From the NCBI RefSeq assembly GCF_001648895.1, contig NZ_LXUF01000001.1:806001-870000 (forward strand): 64,000 bases of DNA. The letters are read 5' to 3'. Origin of the DNA: Methylovorus sp. MM2 (GTDB taxonomy: Bacteria; Pseudomonadota; Gammaproteobacteria; Burkholderiales; Methylophilaceae). How positions within the stretch are numbered: position 1 is the first letter of the stretch; each line of letters opens with the position of its first letter. Positions 1-8,799 of the stretch are shown here, in pieces. The translations under genes and the position numbers were made by a program. The notes beneath the pieces were generated by a model. It made no database searches and was not told where the DNA came from. It saw only the letters and a list, made by a program, of their open reading frames with translations.

Positions 1-97
1 ACAGCTTGCCGCTGTCGAGTCTGGGCGTACCGTTGCATTATTGGTACAGCGTGGCGATAACACACTCTATGTTCCTGTGAAGCTCGCTAGCAAGTAA
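1..97 (+). CDS. DegP/MucD-type periplasmic serine protease, C-terminal end (partial)
   Basis: Only the last 31 codons are present, in the frame that starts at base 2 and stops with TAA at 95-97. They read QLAAVESGRTVALLVQRGDN and end in LASK. The VALLVQRGD..YVPV pattern is the last strand of the second PDZ domain of DegP/DegQ/MucD proteases. Those proteases degrade or refold damaged envelope proteins in the periplasm, and in betaproteobacteria mucD commonly lies just upstream of lepA, as here. The catalytic domain is outside the window, so family membership rests on this short tail and on gene order. Confidence 0.65.
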   Translation, partial: QLAAVESGRTVALLVQRGDNTLYVPVKLASK

Positions 98-165
98 GCC
101 CTAATAACTTAAGATGCGAACACTGCGTCTTTGCTGTAAAATCATTGTTAATTAATGTGTTGCAA

Positions 166-190
166 GAGGGCGCTTCGGCGCCCTTCTTGT
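166..190 (+). terminator. Rho-independent terminator after the DegP-type gene
   Basis: Stem agggcgc / gcgccct (167-173 with 178-184) closed by a UUCG tetraloop, plus a G-T pair at the base, followed by a T-rich tract. It lies between the protease stop and the lepA start and so separates their transcription. It also shows that an N-terminal extension of lepA back to 155 would have to be translated through a terminator. Confidence 0.7.
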
Positions 191-217
191 TGTGTTGCAA
201 AATCGCAGACTGTATTC

Positions 218-2011
218 ATGAAAAATATTCGTAACTTTTCCATTATCGCCCATATCGATCACGGTAAATCCACGCTTGCTGACCGTATTATTCAGTTATG
301 TGGTGGTTTATCTGATCGTGAAATGGAATCGCAAGTGCTTGACTCTATGGATCTCGAGCGTGAGCGCGGTATTACCATTAAAGCGCAGACAGCAGCGCTG
401 GAGTACAAAGCGCTAGATGGGCAGATTTACCAACTTAATCTGATCGATACCCCGGGGCATGTGGATTTCTCTTATGAAGTCAGCCGATCACTTTCCGCAT
501 GTGAGGGTGCCCTGCTGGTTGTTGATGCTAGCCAAGGTGTGGAAGCGCAAAGCGTTGCCAACTGTTATACCGCCATTGACCTAGGAGTTGAGGTCACAGC
601 AGTGCTGAATAAGATCGATCTTCCCTCAGCAGACCCTGATCGTGTCATTCAGGAGATTGAAGATGTCATCGGCGTTGATGCCAGCGATGCGGTGCGTTGC
701 TCCGCTAAAACGGGCGAAGGCGTGCGGGATGTGCTTGAGGCCGTGGTGGCGAGAGTGCCAGCACCTAAAGGTGATCCGACCGCGCCATTCAAAGCGCTCA
801 TCATTGACTCATGGTTCGATAATTATGTCGGGGTCGTGATGCTTGTGCGTGTGGTAGATGGTGCATTAAAACCTAAAGAGAAGATTCGCATGATGGCGAC
901 CAAGGCCGTGCACCTATGCGAACAGGTCGGGGTGTTTACCCCAAAATCACGACAGCGAGATGCGATATCTGCGGGTGAGGTAGGATTTATCATTGCCGGT
1001 ATTAAAGAGCTTACGAGCGCCAAAGTCGGCGATACCGTGACGCTTGCCGATAAACAGGCGGCTGAGCCTTTGCCAGGGTTTAAAGAAGTGAAGCCCCAGG
1101 TGTTTGCAGGGCTTTATCCTGTCGAATCCAACCAGTTTGAAGCGTTGCGTGATGCGTTGGATAAACTTCAGCTTAACGATGCGTCTTTACAATTTGAGCC
1201 GGAAAACTCTACAGCGCTTGGTTTTGGCTTCCGATGTGGCTTCCTCGGTTTGTTGCACATGGAAATCGTACAAGAGCGCCTGGAGCGCGAGTACGACATG
1301 GATCTCATCACCACAGCACCAACAGTCGTTTATGAGTTGCTGCTTAAGGGGGGTGAAGTTGTTCAAATCGAAAACCCCTCCAGATTGCCCGAGCCTTCGC
1401 GCATTGACGAGATTCGTGAGCCCATCATTACGGTTAATTTGCTGATGCCGCAGGATTATGTCGGCCCTGTCATGACGTTGTGTAATGGCAAGCGTGGCGT
1501 GCAGCGCAATATGCAGTATATGGGGCGCCAGGTCATGTTGACCTATGAAATGCCTTTGAATGAAGTGGTATTGGACTTTTTCGATAAGTTAAAGTCTGTA
1601 TCGCGTGGGTATGCGTCGATGGATTACGAATTCCTGGAATTCCGCGCGGCGGATTTGGTCAAGCTTGATATCATGGTAAATGGTGAGCGCGTCGATGCGC
1701 TGTCGCTGATTGTTCACCGTGGCAATAGTATCTATCGAGGCAGGCAGTTATGTTCCAAGATGCGCGAACTGATTCCACGACAGATGTTCGATGTTGCAGT
1801 GCAGGCATCCATCGGTGCCAATATCATCGCGCGCGAAACGGTAAAGGCGATGCGCAAAAACGTCTTGGCCAAGTGTTATGGTGGCGATATCTCGCGTAAG
1901 AAAAAACTGCTTGAGAAGCAAAAAGAAGGTAAAAAACGCATGAAACAGGTAGGCAATGTGGAAATTCCCCAGGAAGCGTTCCTGGCCATTTTAAGGGTTG
2001 AAGACAAATGA
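218..2011 (+). CDS. lepA: Elongation factor 4 (LepA), ribosomal GTPase
   Basis: A 597-residue translational GTPase that acts on stalled or mispositioned ribosomes. The G motifs are visible: G1 AHIDHGKST at residues 11-19, the switch region around [12 protein letters not shown]3 DTPGHVDF and G4 NKID. The C-terminal part carries the LepA-specific basic tail ([14 protein letters not shown]). The start at 218 gives [19 protein letters not shown], the usual N terminus; an in-frame ATG at 155 would add 21 residues encoded by a terminator hairpin. It has full family length. The stop overlaps the lepB start (ATGA), so the two are probably translationally coupled. Confidence 0.97.
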   Translation: MKNIRNFSIIAHIDHGKSTLADRIIQLCGGLSDREMESQVLDSMDLERERGITIKAQTAALEYKALDGQIYQLNLIDTPGHVDFSYEVSRSLSACEGALLVVDASQGVEAQSVANCYTAIDLGVEVTAVLNKIDLPSADPDRVIQEIEDVIGVDASDAVRCSAKTGEGVRDVLEAVVARVPAPKGDPTAPFKALIIDSWFDNYVGVVMLVRVVDGALKPKEKIRMMATKAVHLCEQVGVFTPKSRQRDAISAGEVGFIIAGIKELTSAKVGDTVTLADKQAAEPLPGFKEVKPQVFAGLYPVESNQFEALRDALDKLQLNDASLQFEPENSTALGFGFRCGFLGLLHMEIVQERLEREYDMDLITTAPTVVYELLLKGGEVVQIENPSRLPEPSRIDEIREPIITVNLLMPQDYVGPVMTLCNGKRGVQRNMQYMGRQVMLTYEMPLNEVVLDFFDKLKSVSRGYASMDYEFLEFRAADLVKLDIMVNGERVDALSLIVHRGNSIYRGRQLCSKMRELIPRQMFDVAVQASIGANIIARETVKAMRKNVLAKCYGGDISRKKKLLEKQKEGKKRMKQVGNVEIPQEAFLAILRVEDK

Positions 2012-2754
2012 TGTTTGCATTGTTTATGTTGGTTGTGCTGGTGATTTCCGGCGGAATCTGGTTGCTGGATATTCTGGTGCTACGTAAGCGTCGTCCAGCG
2101 GGCAAGGCTGATCCAATCTTAGTTGAGTATTCCAAGAGTTTCTTTCCAGTGATTCTTGTAGTATTCCTGATCCGTTCTTTTGTGGTCGAGCCGTTTAAGA
2201 TTCCATCAGGATCTATGATGCCAACATTGCTGGCTGGTGATTTTATTCTGGTGAATAAATTCACTTATGGTTTACGTGTGCCTATTCTGAACCATACGTT
2301 TTTCGAGGTGAATCACCCTAAGCGTGGCGATGTTTTCGTGTTCCATTTCCCGCCTGATCCCTCTATCGACTACATCAAACGTGTGGTTGGTGTGCCAGGA
2401 GATAAGATATCTTATAAAGACAAACAACTTTATATCAATGGGCAAAAACTGGATGTGAGTTTTGTTGATGATTATCAATATCCTGCAGCCGGTTTGAATA
2501 TGGTGTATGCAAAGCGTTATCAGGAGCAACTTGGCGACGTAAAGCATGATATTCTCATCGATGAAGAAGCAATTACCACGGATGGTGAAACTGAGGTGCC
2601 ACCTGGTCATTATTTCGCGATGGGCGATAACCGTGATAACAGCAAAGATAGCCGTTTCTGGGGGTTCGTGCCTGAAGATAATCTAGTGGGTAAGGCCTTC
2701 TTTATTTGGTGGAATTTCGATAACTTCAGCCGCATCGGCAGTATCGGTCATTAG
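2008..2754 (+). CDS. lepB: Signal peptidase I
   Basis: A 248-residue inner-membrane protease that removes signal peptides from exported preproteins. Two N-terminal membrane segments (about 2-24 and 46-60) precede the periplasmic catalytic domain. The nucleophile is Ser69 in PSGSMMPTL and the general base is Lys124 in [12 protein letters not shown]. The C-terminal box [16 protein letters not shown] is also present. It overlaps lepA by four bases; a second Met directly follows the first, so the start could be one codon later. Next to lepA, as in most proteobacteria. Confidence 0.96.
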   Translation: MMFALFMLVVLVISGGIWLLDILVLRKRRPAGKADPILVEYSKSFFPVILVVFLIRSFVVEPFKIPSGSMMPTLLAGDFILVNKFTYGLRVPILNHTFFEVNHPKRGDVFVFHFPPDPSIDYIKRVVGVPGDKISYKDKQLYINGQKLDVSFVDDYQYPAAGLNMVYAKRYQEQLGDVKHDILIDEEAITTDGETEVPPGHYFAMGDNRDNSKDSRFWGFVPEDNLVGKAFFIWWNFDNFSRIGSIGH

Positions 2755-2763
2755 GAGAATAAA

Positions 2764-3141
2764 ATGCAAAAACAACGTGGAATGACATTTATTGGTCTGG
2801 TATTGATCATTGCATGCGTAGTGTTTGTCGCTGTGATCGGAATGAAGTTGGTGCCAGCTTATCTTGAGTATTTTGCAGTTAAAAAAGCTATTCTAAAAAT
2901 TGGCAATGAGCCCAACTTTAAGGATATGACTCAAAAGGAAATTGCGGAATCTTTTACTAAGTCTGCAATTATTGACAACATTCGAGAAGTTGCAGGCAGC
3001 GATCTTGTTGTCTCCCAAGATGACTCTGGGAAACCTGTGGTTTCTGTAGATTATCAACAAGTGGTTCCTCTGATAGGGAATGTCAGTGCATTGTTAGACT
3101 TTAGCGTAACAACAGCCCCAGCTAAATTATCACTAAAATAA
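2764..3141 (+). CDS. DUF4845 family membrane-anchored protein
   Basis: A 125-residue protein of unknown function with a good Shine-Dalgarno (AGGAG, 2755-2759). After a short basic lead (MQKQRG) comes one hydrophobic segment at about residues 7-30, then a small soluble domain. The N terminus RGMTFIGLVLIIACVV resembles the processing and helix region of type IV pilins, but the usual Glu at position +5 after the Gly is replaced by Gly. DUF4845 proteins typically sit between lepB and rnc in betaproteobacteria, as here. The assignment follows this position and the N-terminal pattern. Confidence 0.8.
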   Translation: MQKQRGMTFIGLVLIIACVVFVAVIGMKLVPAYLEYFAVKKAILKIGNEPNFKDMTQKEIAESFTKSAIIDNIREVAGSDLVVSQDDSGKPVVSVDYQQVVPLIGNVSALLDFSVTTAPAKLSLK

Positions 3142-3146
3142 TAAGC

Positions 3147-3827
3147 ATGTCGCAAACCGGATTAGCCAGACTGATTGGCTATGATTTTATCCAACCATCA
3201 TTATTTGTACAGGCGCTAACGCATCGCAGCCATAGTGGACTGAACAATGAACGCCTTGAATTTCTTGGCGATGGTATGCTTAACTTTATCATTGCAAACC
3301 AGTTGTATCTACGCTATCCCAAGCTTTCTGAAGGTGATTTAAGCAGGCTGCGTGCGCAGTTGGTAAAAGAAGCTACATTGAGCAGTATCGCAAAAGGGCT
3401 TAATCTTGGAGATGCGCTATTGTTAGGTGAGGGTGAGCTTAAAAGTGCGGGTTGGCGTCGCCCCTCGGTATTGGCTGATGCGCTGGAGGCGATCATCGGC
3501 GCAGTATTTCTTGATGGTGGGTTTGCTGCGGCAGAAGCTTTAGTGATTCGGCTTTATGCATCATTATTTGAGCAGATCGACCCTAAATCTATCGGCAAAG
3601 ACCCTAAATCTCTCTTGCAAGAGTATTTGCAAGGCCGTAAATTGGAATTGCCTGAATACAATGTGCTTGAGATTACAGGCGAGGCGCATGATCAAGCTTT
3701 TCGCGTGGCTTGTGTGATTCCTAAATTAAACATCCAAACCTTCGGTGAAGGTACGAGTCGTCGTATAGCTGAGCAGGCGTCAGCTGAGAAAGCGTATGAA
3801 ATTGCAGTGAAAGGAAGTATTAAATGA
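3147..3827 (+). CDS. rnc: Ribonuclease III
   Basis: A 226-residue endonuclease that cuts double-stranded RNA, including rRNA precursors. The signature [12 protein letters not shown] supplies Glu35, Glu38 and Asp42, and [15 protein letters not shown] supplies Asp111 and Glu114, matching the metal-binding acidic residues of E. coli RNase III. A double-stranded-RNA-binding domain follows from about residue 150 ([11 protein letters not shown] onward). It begins six bases after the DUF4845 stop and overlaps era by four bases, the usual rnc-era coupling. Confidence 0.97.
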   Translation: MSQTGLARLIGYDFIQPSLFVQALTHRSHSGLNNERLEFLGDGMLNFIIANQLYLRYPKLSEGDLSRLRAQLVKEATLSSIAKGLNLGDALLLGEGELKSAGWRRPSVLADALEAIIGAVFLDGGFAAAEALVIRLYASLFEQIDPKSIGKDPKSLLQEYLQGRKLELPEYNVLEITGEAHDQAFRVACVIPKLNIQTFGEGTSRRIAEQASAEKAYEIAVKGSIK

Positions 3828-4714
3828 GTACGCAATCCGGTTTTCGTTGTGGCACTGTCGCTATCGTGGGTCGCCCGAATGTGGGTAAATCTACGCTTCT
3901 TAACCATATTCTTGGTTTAAAACTGAGCATCACTTCACGTAAGGCGCAGACTACGCGTCATCGTCTGCTTGGCATCCATACGACTGAAGATACGCAGTTC
4001 TTGTTTGTTGATACTCCGGGTTTTCAGCAAAAACATGTGAATGCACTTAATCGTGGCTTGAATAAGACGGTAACGCAGGTGCTTACGGAGGTCGATGTCG
4101 TATTATTTGTGATCGAGCCTATGCATCTCGGCGACGCTGATCGCAAAGTACTTGCGTTGTTGCCCAAAGAAAAACCAGTATTACTTGTCGTGAATAAATC
4201 TGATCTGATGGGGGATAAAGGTAATCTATTACCGTTGATTCAGGATTTCGATCTTGAATTCCCTTTTGCTGAGATTATTCCAGTTAGCGCTAAAAAGAGT
4301 TTGAATCTGGATGAGCTACTTGCGTCAGTGCGTACCTATTTGCCTGAGCAAGATGCGATCTATGGTGAAGATGAATTGACTGATCGTAATGAGCGTTTTC
4401 TTGCGGCTGAATTGCTACGTGAAAAGATATTCCGCTTATTAGGGGATGAGATTCCTTACTCAGTGGCGGTAGAGATTGAGAAGTTTGAACAAGAGGGTAA
4501 TCTGCGAAGAATTCATGCGGCGATTATCGTCGACAAAGAAAGCCAGAAGCCCATGCTGATCGGCAAGGGTGGTGAGAAACTTAAACGTATCTCATCTGAA
4601 GCCCGGCAGGATATGGAAAAGCTTTTTGATGGCAAAGTCTGGTTAGAGACTTGGGTCAAGGTAAAAGGTGGTTGGGCGGATGATGAGCGCGCGCTTAAGA
4701 GCCTTGGGTACTAG
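3824..4714 (+). CDS. era: GTPase Era, 30S ribosome maturation factor
   Basis: A 296-residue GTPase that binds the 3' end of 16S rRNA during 30S assembly. G1 is GRPNVGKST (residues 16-24), G3 is DTPGF and G4 is NKSD. The C-terminal KH RNA-binding domain has the GxxG-type loop [11 protein letters not shown]. It is full length and overlaps rnc by four bases. Confidence 0.97.
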   Translation: MSTQSGFRCGTVAIVGRPNVGKSTLLNHILGLKLSITSRKAQTTRHRLLGIHTTEDTQFLFVDTPGFQQKHVNALNRGLNKTVTQVLTEVDVVLFVIEPMHLGDADRKVLALLPKEKPVLLVVNKSDLMGDKGNLLPLIQDFDLEFPFAEIIPVSAKKSLNLDELLASVRTYLPEQDAIYGEDELTDRNERFLAAELLREKIFRLLGDEIPYSVAVEIEKFEQEGNLRRIHAAIIVDKESQKPMLIGKGGEKLKRISSEARQDMEKLFDGKVWLETWVKVKGGWADDERALKSLGY

Positions 4715-4823
4715 CATGGGTGCTAAGATATCTAACCAGCCTACCTAAGCTAGCTTGTTATTTTTAGTGATTAGCCGAACTTACTCTCAACCGCGATAAC
4801 CTCATTCACTGCTCACATAAAAC

Positions 4824-5543
4824 ATGGCTGTTTCTACTATCAATCGCCAAGACAATCAGCCTGTTTATGTCCTGCATACCTATCCATTTAAAGAAACCAG
4901 CCTAGTTGTCGAGTTGCTGACGCGCGATTTTGGTCGTGTGGCTGCTGTTGCCAAAGGTGCTCGCCGTCCGCGCTCGGCAATGCGGGGCATGCTTCAATCT
5001 TTCCAGCCTTTATTAGGGACGTGGTCAGGCAAAGCCGAACTCAAGAGTCTGCATAGCCTAGAATGGGGTAGTGGACTGTTGCTATTAAAGGGTGAGGCAT
5101 TGATGTGCGGTTTTTACCTGAATGAGCTGATGTTGCGGCTACTGCCTCGAGAGGATGCGCATGAGGGCCTATTCGATTATTATGCACAGACACTTAAGAC
5201 CTTGTCAGCTAATGCACATTACGCGACTACCTTGCGAAGATTTGAGCTCAAGATGTTGCAGGAGATGGGGTATGCAGTTCCCCTGACTGAAGATGAAGCC
5301 GCCGTTGAAGTTGTCGCAGCACAGTCTTATGTCTATGTCGCTGAGCGAGGTGCTTGCGCTGAATCTACCAAGGATGGTGTGTCTTTGATAGGCAAGACCT
5401 TGCTAGACATGGCGCGTGATGATTACACTGATCCGAAAACCCAGTTGCAAAGCAAGCAGCTTATGCGCGTATTGCTGGCACATTATCTGGGTGATAAACC
5501 TTTGCATACGAGGCAATTGCTTGTCGATTTGCAGGGCCTATAA
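4824..5543 (+). CDS. recO: DNA repair protein RecO
   Basis: A 239-residue RecF-pathway protein that, with RecR, helps load RecA on SSB-coated gaps. The N-terminal OB-fold is recognisable in PVYVLHTYPFKETSLVVELL and the following TRDFGRVAAVAKGARRPRS. A helical domain follows. No zinc-finger cysteine cluster is seen, as in other proteobacterial RecO. It is separated from era by 109 bases that show no clear terminator, so it probably belongs to the same transcript. Confidence 0.93.
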   Translation: MAVSTINRQDNQPVYVLHTYPFKETSLVVELLTRDFGRVAAVAKGARRPRSAMRGMLQSFQPLLGTWSGKAELKSLHSLEWGSGLLLLKGEALMCGFYLNELMLRLLPREDAHEGLFDYYAQTLKTLSANAHYATTLRRFELKMLQEMGYAVPLTEDEAAVEVVAAQSYVYVAERGACAESTKDGVSLIGKTLLDMARDDYTDPKTQLQSKQLMRVLLAHYLGDKPLHTRQLLVDLQGL

Positions 5544-5600
5544 AGGTTAGAAGGTAACGTAAGATTTTGATAATGATAAGAAATTATTAATAGGCGCAGA

Positions 5601-6326
5601 ATGCTCAAACTCGGTGTCAATATAGACCATATAGCCACATTGCGGAATGCACGCGGTACGCAGTACCCCAGCGTTGTGCAGGCAGCTTTACGTGCTGAAG
5701 AGGCGGGGGCTGATAGCATCACGATCCACTTACGCGAAGATAGGCGCCATATCATGGATGCCGATGTATATGCCTTACGCCCATTGCTGCAAACCAAGAT
5801 GAATCTGGAAATGGCCGTGACAGATGAGATGGTTGCGATTGCTTTGCAAGTCAAACCGCAAGATGTTTGTTTAGTACCAGAGCGCCGCGAAGAGAGAACG
5901 ACAGAAGGCGGTCTTGATGTCATCGGCAATAGCGATAGGATTGCCGATGTGTGTGATCAGCTTGCGGATGCAGGTATCAGGGTATCGTTATTTATTGCGC
6001 CAGACATTGCGCAGATTGACGCTGCAAAAGCAGCGGGCGCGCCCGTGATTGAATTGCATACCGGCAAGTTCGCAGACACGGAAGGTACCGTACAACGCCA
6101 CGAGCTCGAGCGTATCGTTAAGGCCGCCGCTTATGCGCAAGGGTTAGGGTTGGTCGTGAATGCAGGGCACGGTCTTAATATTCATAATGTGCATGAGATC
6201 GCTGCTATTCCTGGCATTGAAGAGTTGAATATCGGCCACGCAATAGTTGCTCACTCTGTATTCGTGGGCTGGGAATACGCTATCCGCGAGATGAAAGCGC
6301 TTATGGTCGAGGCGAGTAAAACATGA
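5601..6326 (+). CDS. pdxJ: Pyridoxine 5'-phosphate synthase
   Basis: A 241-residue TIM-barrel enzyme that condenses 3-amino-1-hydroxyacetone phosphate with deoxyxylulose 5-phosphate to form pyridoxine 5'-phosphate, the last ring-closing step of DXP-dependent vitamin B6 synthesis. Family blocks are clear: [17 protein letters not shown] at the N terminus, [13 protein letters not shown], and HTGKFAD followed by NAGHGLN. Its stop overlaps the acpS start (ATGA). Confidence 0.97.
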   Translation: MLKLGVNIDHIATLRNARGTQYPSVVQAALRAEEAGADSITIHLREDRRHIMDADVYALRPLLQTKMNLEMAVTDEMVAIALQVKPQDVCLVPERREERTTEGGLDVIGNSDRIADVCDQLADAGIRVSLFIAPDIAQIDAAKAAGAPVIELHTGKFADTEGTVQRHELERIVKAAAYAQGLGLVVNAGHGLNIHNVHEIAAIPGIEELNIGHAIVAHSVFVGWEYAIREMKALMVEASKT

Positions 6327-6706
6327 TTTACGGCATTGGTACGGATATCGTGGAAGTGTCCCGAATCGAAGATTCGCTCGCGCGTTTTGGCGATGCTTTT
6401 GCCCAGCGGATACTTAATGAACAGGAGTGGCTGGAATATGGGCAATCCAACACCAAGGCACGTTTTCTTGCTAAACGGTTCGCCGCTAAAGAGGCTTTTG
6501 CAAAAGCGTTAGGTACTGGCATTCGCTCACCTGCCACCTTTGAGAATATCGGGGTCGGGCATGATGATTTAGGCAAACCAGTGCTTGATCTGGCTGCCGA
6601 GCTTCAGGCCTTTATCGATAAAAAAGGCATTAGCTTCCAACATATCTCGATTAGTGATGAGAAAGCCCTTGCCGCTGCTTTCGTCGTACTCGAAAAGGTG
6701 GGCTAA
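6323..6706 (+). CDS. acpS: Holo-[acyl-carrier-protein] synthase
   Basis: A 127-residue phosphopantetheinyl transferase that moves 4'-phosphopantetheine from CoA to acyl carrier protein. The metal ligands are Asp8 in GIGTDIVEV and Glu57 in [14 protein letters not shown]. Normal AcpS length, coupled to pdxJ by a four-base overlap, as in many proteobacteria. Confidence 0.96.
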   Translation: MIYGIGTDIVEVSRIEDSLARFGDAFAQRILNEQEWLEYGQSNTKARFLAKRFAAKEAFAKALGTGIRSPATFENIGVGHDDLGKPVLDLAAELQAFIDKKGISFQHISISDEKALAAAFVVLEKVG

Positions 6707-6713
6707 GTACGAT

Positions 6714-7655
6714 ATGCGTTTATTACTTTTGGCGTTCTCGTTTTTGATTTCCGGCTACGTGCAAGCTGAGGAATGGGTATTGCTTGGCGCCAGTAGCGTG
6801 GGCAAACATTATGTGGATACTAGCTCTTTGCAGCGAGATGCCAACAATACTATTTTCAGTGTCGTAACCCGTGTGGTGCAAAACGATAATGCCGAATGGG
6901 TGACCAGCATGATCGTTGACTGTAAAGTGAATACCTTTGCTTATGCGAGTGGTATTAAGCTCCAGAATGGCCAAATAACGTCGCGTTTCGATGCGCCCAA
7001 ACCTGCCGAGCCTATTGTTCAGGATTCCATGCCTGATCAGTTGAAAAAAGAATATTGTGTCGCCGCACCTCCGCAATGGGAGTCTTTAGGCAAGAGCAGT
7101 ATCGCAGACGTCTATTTCGATAGAAACTCTGTAGAGCAAAGCAGCGATGGTAGCCGTTTTAAGGCCGACACCATGGTCATGCCTTTTAATGGACAAGAGG
7201 AAACACGCAGCACAGTCGCCTTTAACTGCAGTAATAATACTTTCAATATTGTCAAACTAACCAAAGTGAAAGATGGCAAGCTTGAGAGTGTGTTTGAAAC
7301 GCCGCAGAAGCCTGCACAGACTAGCAAAGTGGCAACGTTAGATACATTGGCACGTAAGTTCTGTGGCAAACCGCCTGCCGTAATGGCTACAGATACCTCT
7401 GAAAAAGAGCAAAAGCCCGAGGTAACGGTTCCCAGAACCAAAGCTGAAGCACAGTGCGATAAAGTGCTGGCTTCGTTGAAGAGCCTTGAGTTGACCATCC
7501 AAAAAGACTTTGATGATGATGGCCTGCAATGTAAGCAACAGAAAAGTTACCTGAAGCAGATTCAAGTGATTAGTCAGAATGTCAAAAAATACGAATGTGC
7601 GATTGGCGACCTGACAGCTTATGCAAAAGACATCCAAGATGCTGGCTGCCGTTGA
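6714..7655 (+). CDS. Exported protein with two surface-adhesin-E-like domains
   Basis: A 313-residue secreted or periplasmic protein. The start at 6714 gives the signal peptide MRLLLLAFSFLISGYVQA followed by EEW; longer in-frame starts lie inside acpS. Two copies of one domain can be seen: residues about 19-110 (EEWVLLGASS..HYVDTSSL..VTSMIVDCKVNTF) and about 121-210 (WESLGKSS..VYFDRNSV..RSTVAFNCSNNTF). This W-x-x-L-G...D-x-x-S pattern fits the Haemophilus adhesin E family. A Cys-containing C-terminal part (about 240-313) is unassigned. Adhesion is not shown; the fold assignment is by pattern only. Confidence 0.7.
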   Translation: MRLLLLAFSFLISGYVQAEEWVLLGASSVGKHYVDTSSLQRDANNTIFSVVTRVVQNDNAEWVTSMIVDCKVNTFAYASGIKLQNGQITSRFDAPKPAEPIVQDSMPDQLKKEYCVAAPPQWESLGKSSIADVYFDRNSVEQSSDGSRFKADTMVMPFNGQEETRSTVAFNCSNNTFNIVKLTKVKDGKLESVFETPQKPAQTSKVATLDTLARKFCGKPPAVMATDTSEKEQKPEVTVPRTKAEAQCDKVLASLKSLELTIQKDFDDDGLQCKQQKSYLKQIQVISQNVKKYECAIGDLTAYAKDIQDAGCR

Positions 7656-8406
7656 TGCTGGTCGACGTTTTGGCGGCGTACAGCGCCTTTATGGGGCTGT
7701 AGCCCTTGGTCGATTCCAGGCCGCGCGCGTCTGTGTTATCGGTATAGGTGGCGTAGGGTCATGGGCGGTAGAGGCGTTGGCCCGCAATGCCATTGGGCAT
7801 TTAACGCTCATAGACCTTGATAACATCGCCGAATCGAATGTCAATCGTCAGTTGCATGCGGTAGAAGGCGAATTCGGTAAGGCCAAAGTCACGGCGATGG
7901 CGGAGCGCGCGAGGGCAATCAATCCGCATGTCGATGTGAGCGAGGTAGAGGATTTCGTCACCGTAGATAATGTGGATGCGATGCTCGGTCAAGGCTACGA
8001 TGTGGTGCTGGATGCTATCGATGATGCCCGCGCCAAAGTGGCGATTGCCGCATGGTGTCATCAGCATAAAATGCCATTGGTGATCGTTGGCGGCGCTGGC
8101 GGCAGGCTTGATGCAACTAAAATAAAGACGGCCGATCTGGTTAAGGTCACAGGGGATCGCTTGTTAGCTAAAGTTCGCAATTCCTTGCGGCGCGATCATG
8201 GTTTTTCGCGTGACCCTAAAGTTAAAGCCGGCATCCAATGTGTCTATTCTGATGAGCAAGTACAGAAACCTGATGCGAGTTGTGAAGTCGATGCTGAAGC
8301 CGCCATTACCGGCCTGAATTGTGCAGGCTATGGTTCCTCGGTCTGCGTGACGGCACCATTTGGCATGGTGGCAGCTGGCTTAGTGTTGAGCCTGCTTAAA
8401 GGTTGA
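7621..8406 (+). CDS. tcdA: tRNA threonylcarbamoyladenosine dehydratase (ThiF/E1-like)
   Basis: A 261-residue E1-like enzyme that uses ATP to cyclise t6A37 of tRNA to ct6A. The nucleotide-binding motif CVIGIGGVGSWAVEALAR and the LIDLDNIAESNVNRQ block match TcdA (CsdL), as does the N-terminal RFGGVQRLYG. The first ATG (7621) overlaps the previous gene by 35 bases; the in-frame ATG at 7639 is also close to the usual N-terminal length, and neither has a strong Shine-Dalgarno. Other ThiF-like proteins (MoeB, ThiF) are less likely because they lack this N terminus. Confidence 0.88.
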   Translation: MQKTSKMLAAVDAGRRFGGVQRLYGAVALGRFQAARVCVIGIGGVGSWAVEALARNAIGHLTLIDLDNIAESNVNRQLHAVEGEFGKAKVTAMAERARAINPHVDVSEVEDFVTVDNVDAMLGQGYDVVLDAIDDARAKVAIAAWCHQHKMPLVIVGGAGGRLDATKIKTADLVKVTGDRLLAKVRNSLRRDHGFSRDPKVKAGIQCVYSDEQVQKPDASCEVDAEAAITGLNCAGYGSSVCVTAPFGMVAAGLVLSLLKG

Positions 8407-8407
8407 T

Positions 8408-8680
8408 TTATTGGGCAGCTTTGCCAATCACCTGCTCATATTCCGGAAAGTAGCGAGCGATCACCGAAAGGTCAAAGCTACGCAATATGCTGGTATTCGA
8501 TTCGCGCGCCAGTAAAAACTCAAAAGAGTGACGTAGCAATTCTTCTGTCGCTAGTTTCCCTCCTACTAGTTTGGTGGCGTAATCAGCTTTTACCGTGACA
8601 ACATGTGTAGAGGGTTTTGCTGCGGATATCACAACCTCAAAGGTAACGTCATCCAGTTTCTTGATGCTGATGGTTGCCAT
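8408..8680 (-). CDS. Small conserved-looking hypothetical protein
   Basis: A 90-residue protein with no signal peptide, no membrane segment and no cysteine. A good Shine-Dalgarno (GAGGTAAAGATC before ATG) supports the start. The middle (EELLRHSFEFLLARESNTSI) looks like an amphipathic helix pair and the N terminus like beta strands. I do not recognise a domain. It converges on tcdA with a one-base gap and is divergent from htpG, so its promoter region abuts the htpG heat-shock promoter. Confidence 0.7.
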   Translation of the reverse strand: MATISIKKLDDVTFEVVISAAKPSTHVVTVKADYATKLVGGKLATEELLRHSFEFLLARESNTSILRSFDLSVIARYFPEYEQVIGKAAQ

Positions 8681-8731
8681 GATCTTTACCTCATGTGGTT
8701 AGAATCTTGTTCCAGTTTAACAAAAATCCCC

Positions 8732-8757
8732 CTTGAATTTATTTTTACTATCCCCAC
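8732..8757 (+). promoter_or_regulatory. Sigma-32 (RpoH) heat-shock promoter of htpG
   Basis: CTTGAA at 8732-8737 and CCCCAC at 8752-8757, separated by 14 bases. This matches the E. coli sigma-32 consensus (CTTGAA, 13-15 bases, CCCCAT) with a single mismatch. It lies about 40 bases before the htpG start, and the downstream gene is a heat-shock chaperone. Confidence 0.85.
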
Positions 8758-8799
8758 GTTCTATATATCGTTTTGTTCGCAACAATGGGAGCTTCAACA

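Noticed and set aside
155-217. An upstream in-frame ATG that would extend lepA by 21 residues
   Set aside because: The added stretch is encoded across a rho-independent terminator and has no LepA similarity; the ATG at 218 gives the normal N terminus.
1824-2264. A 146-codon open frame antisense to lepA/lepB
   Set aside because: It lies opposite two well-supported genes and its composition (Arg- and Ser-rich) is that of a shadow frame.
4709-4726. A TAGCA/TGCTA hairpin just after era as a terminator
   Set aside because: The stem is only five base pairs and no T tract follows.
7112-7498. A 128-codon frame antisense to the adhesin-E-like gene
   Set aside because: It overlaps a coding region with a clear signal peptide and duplicated domain; no family features.
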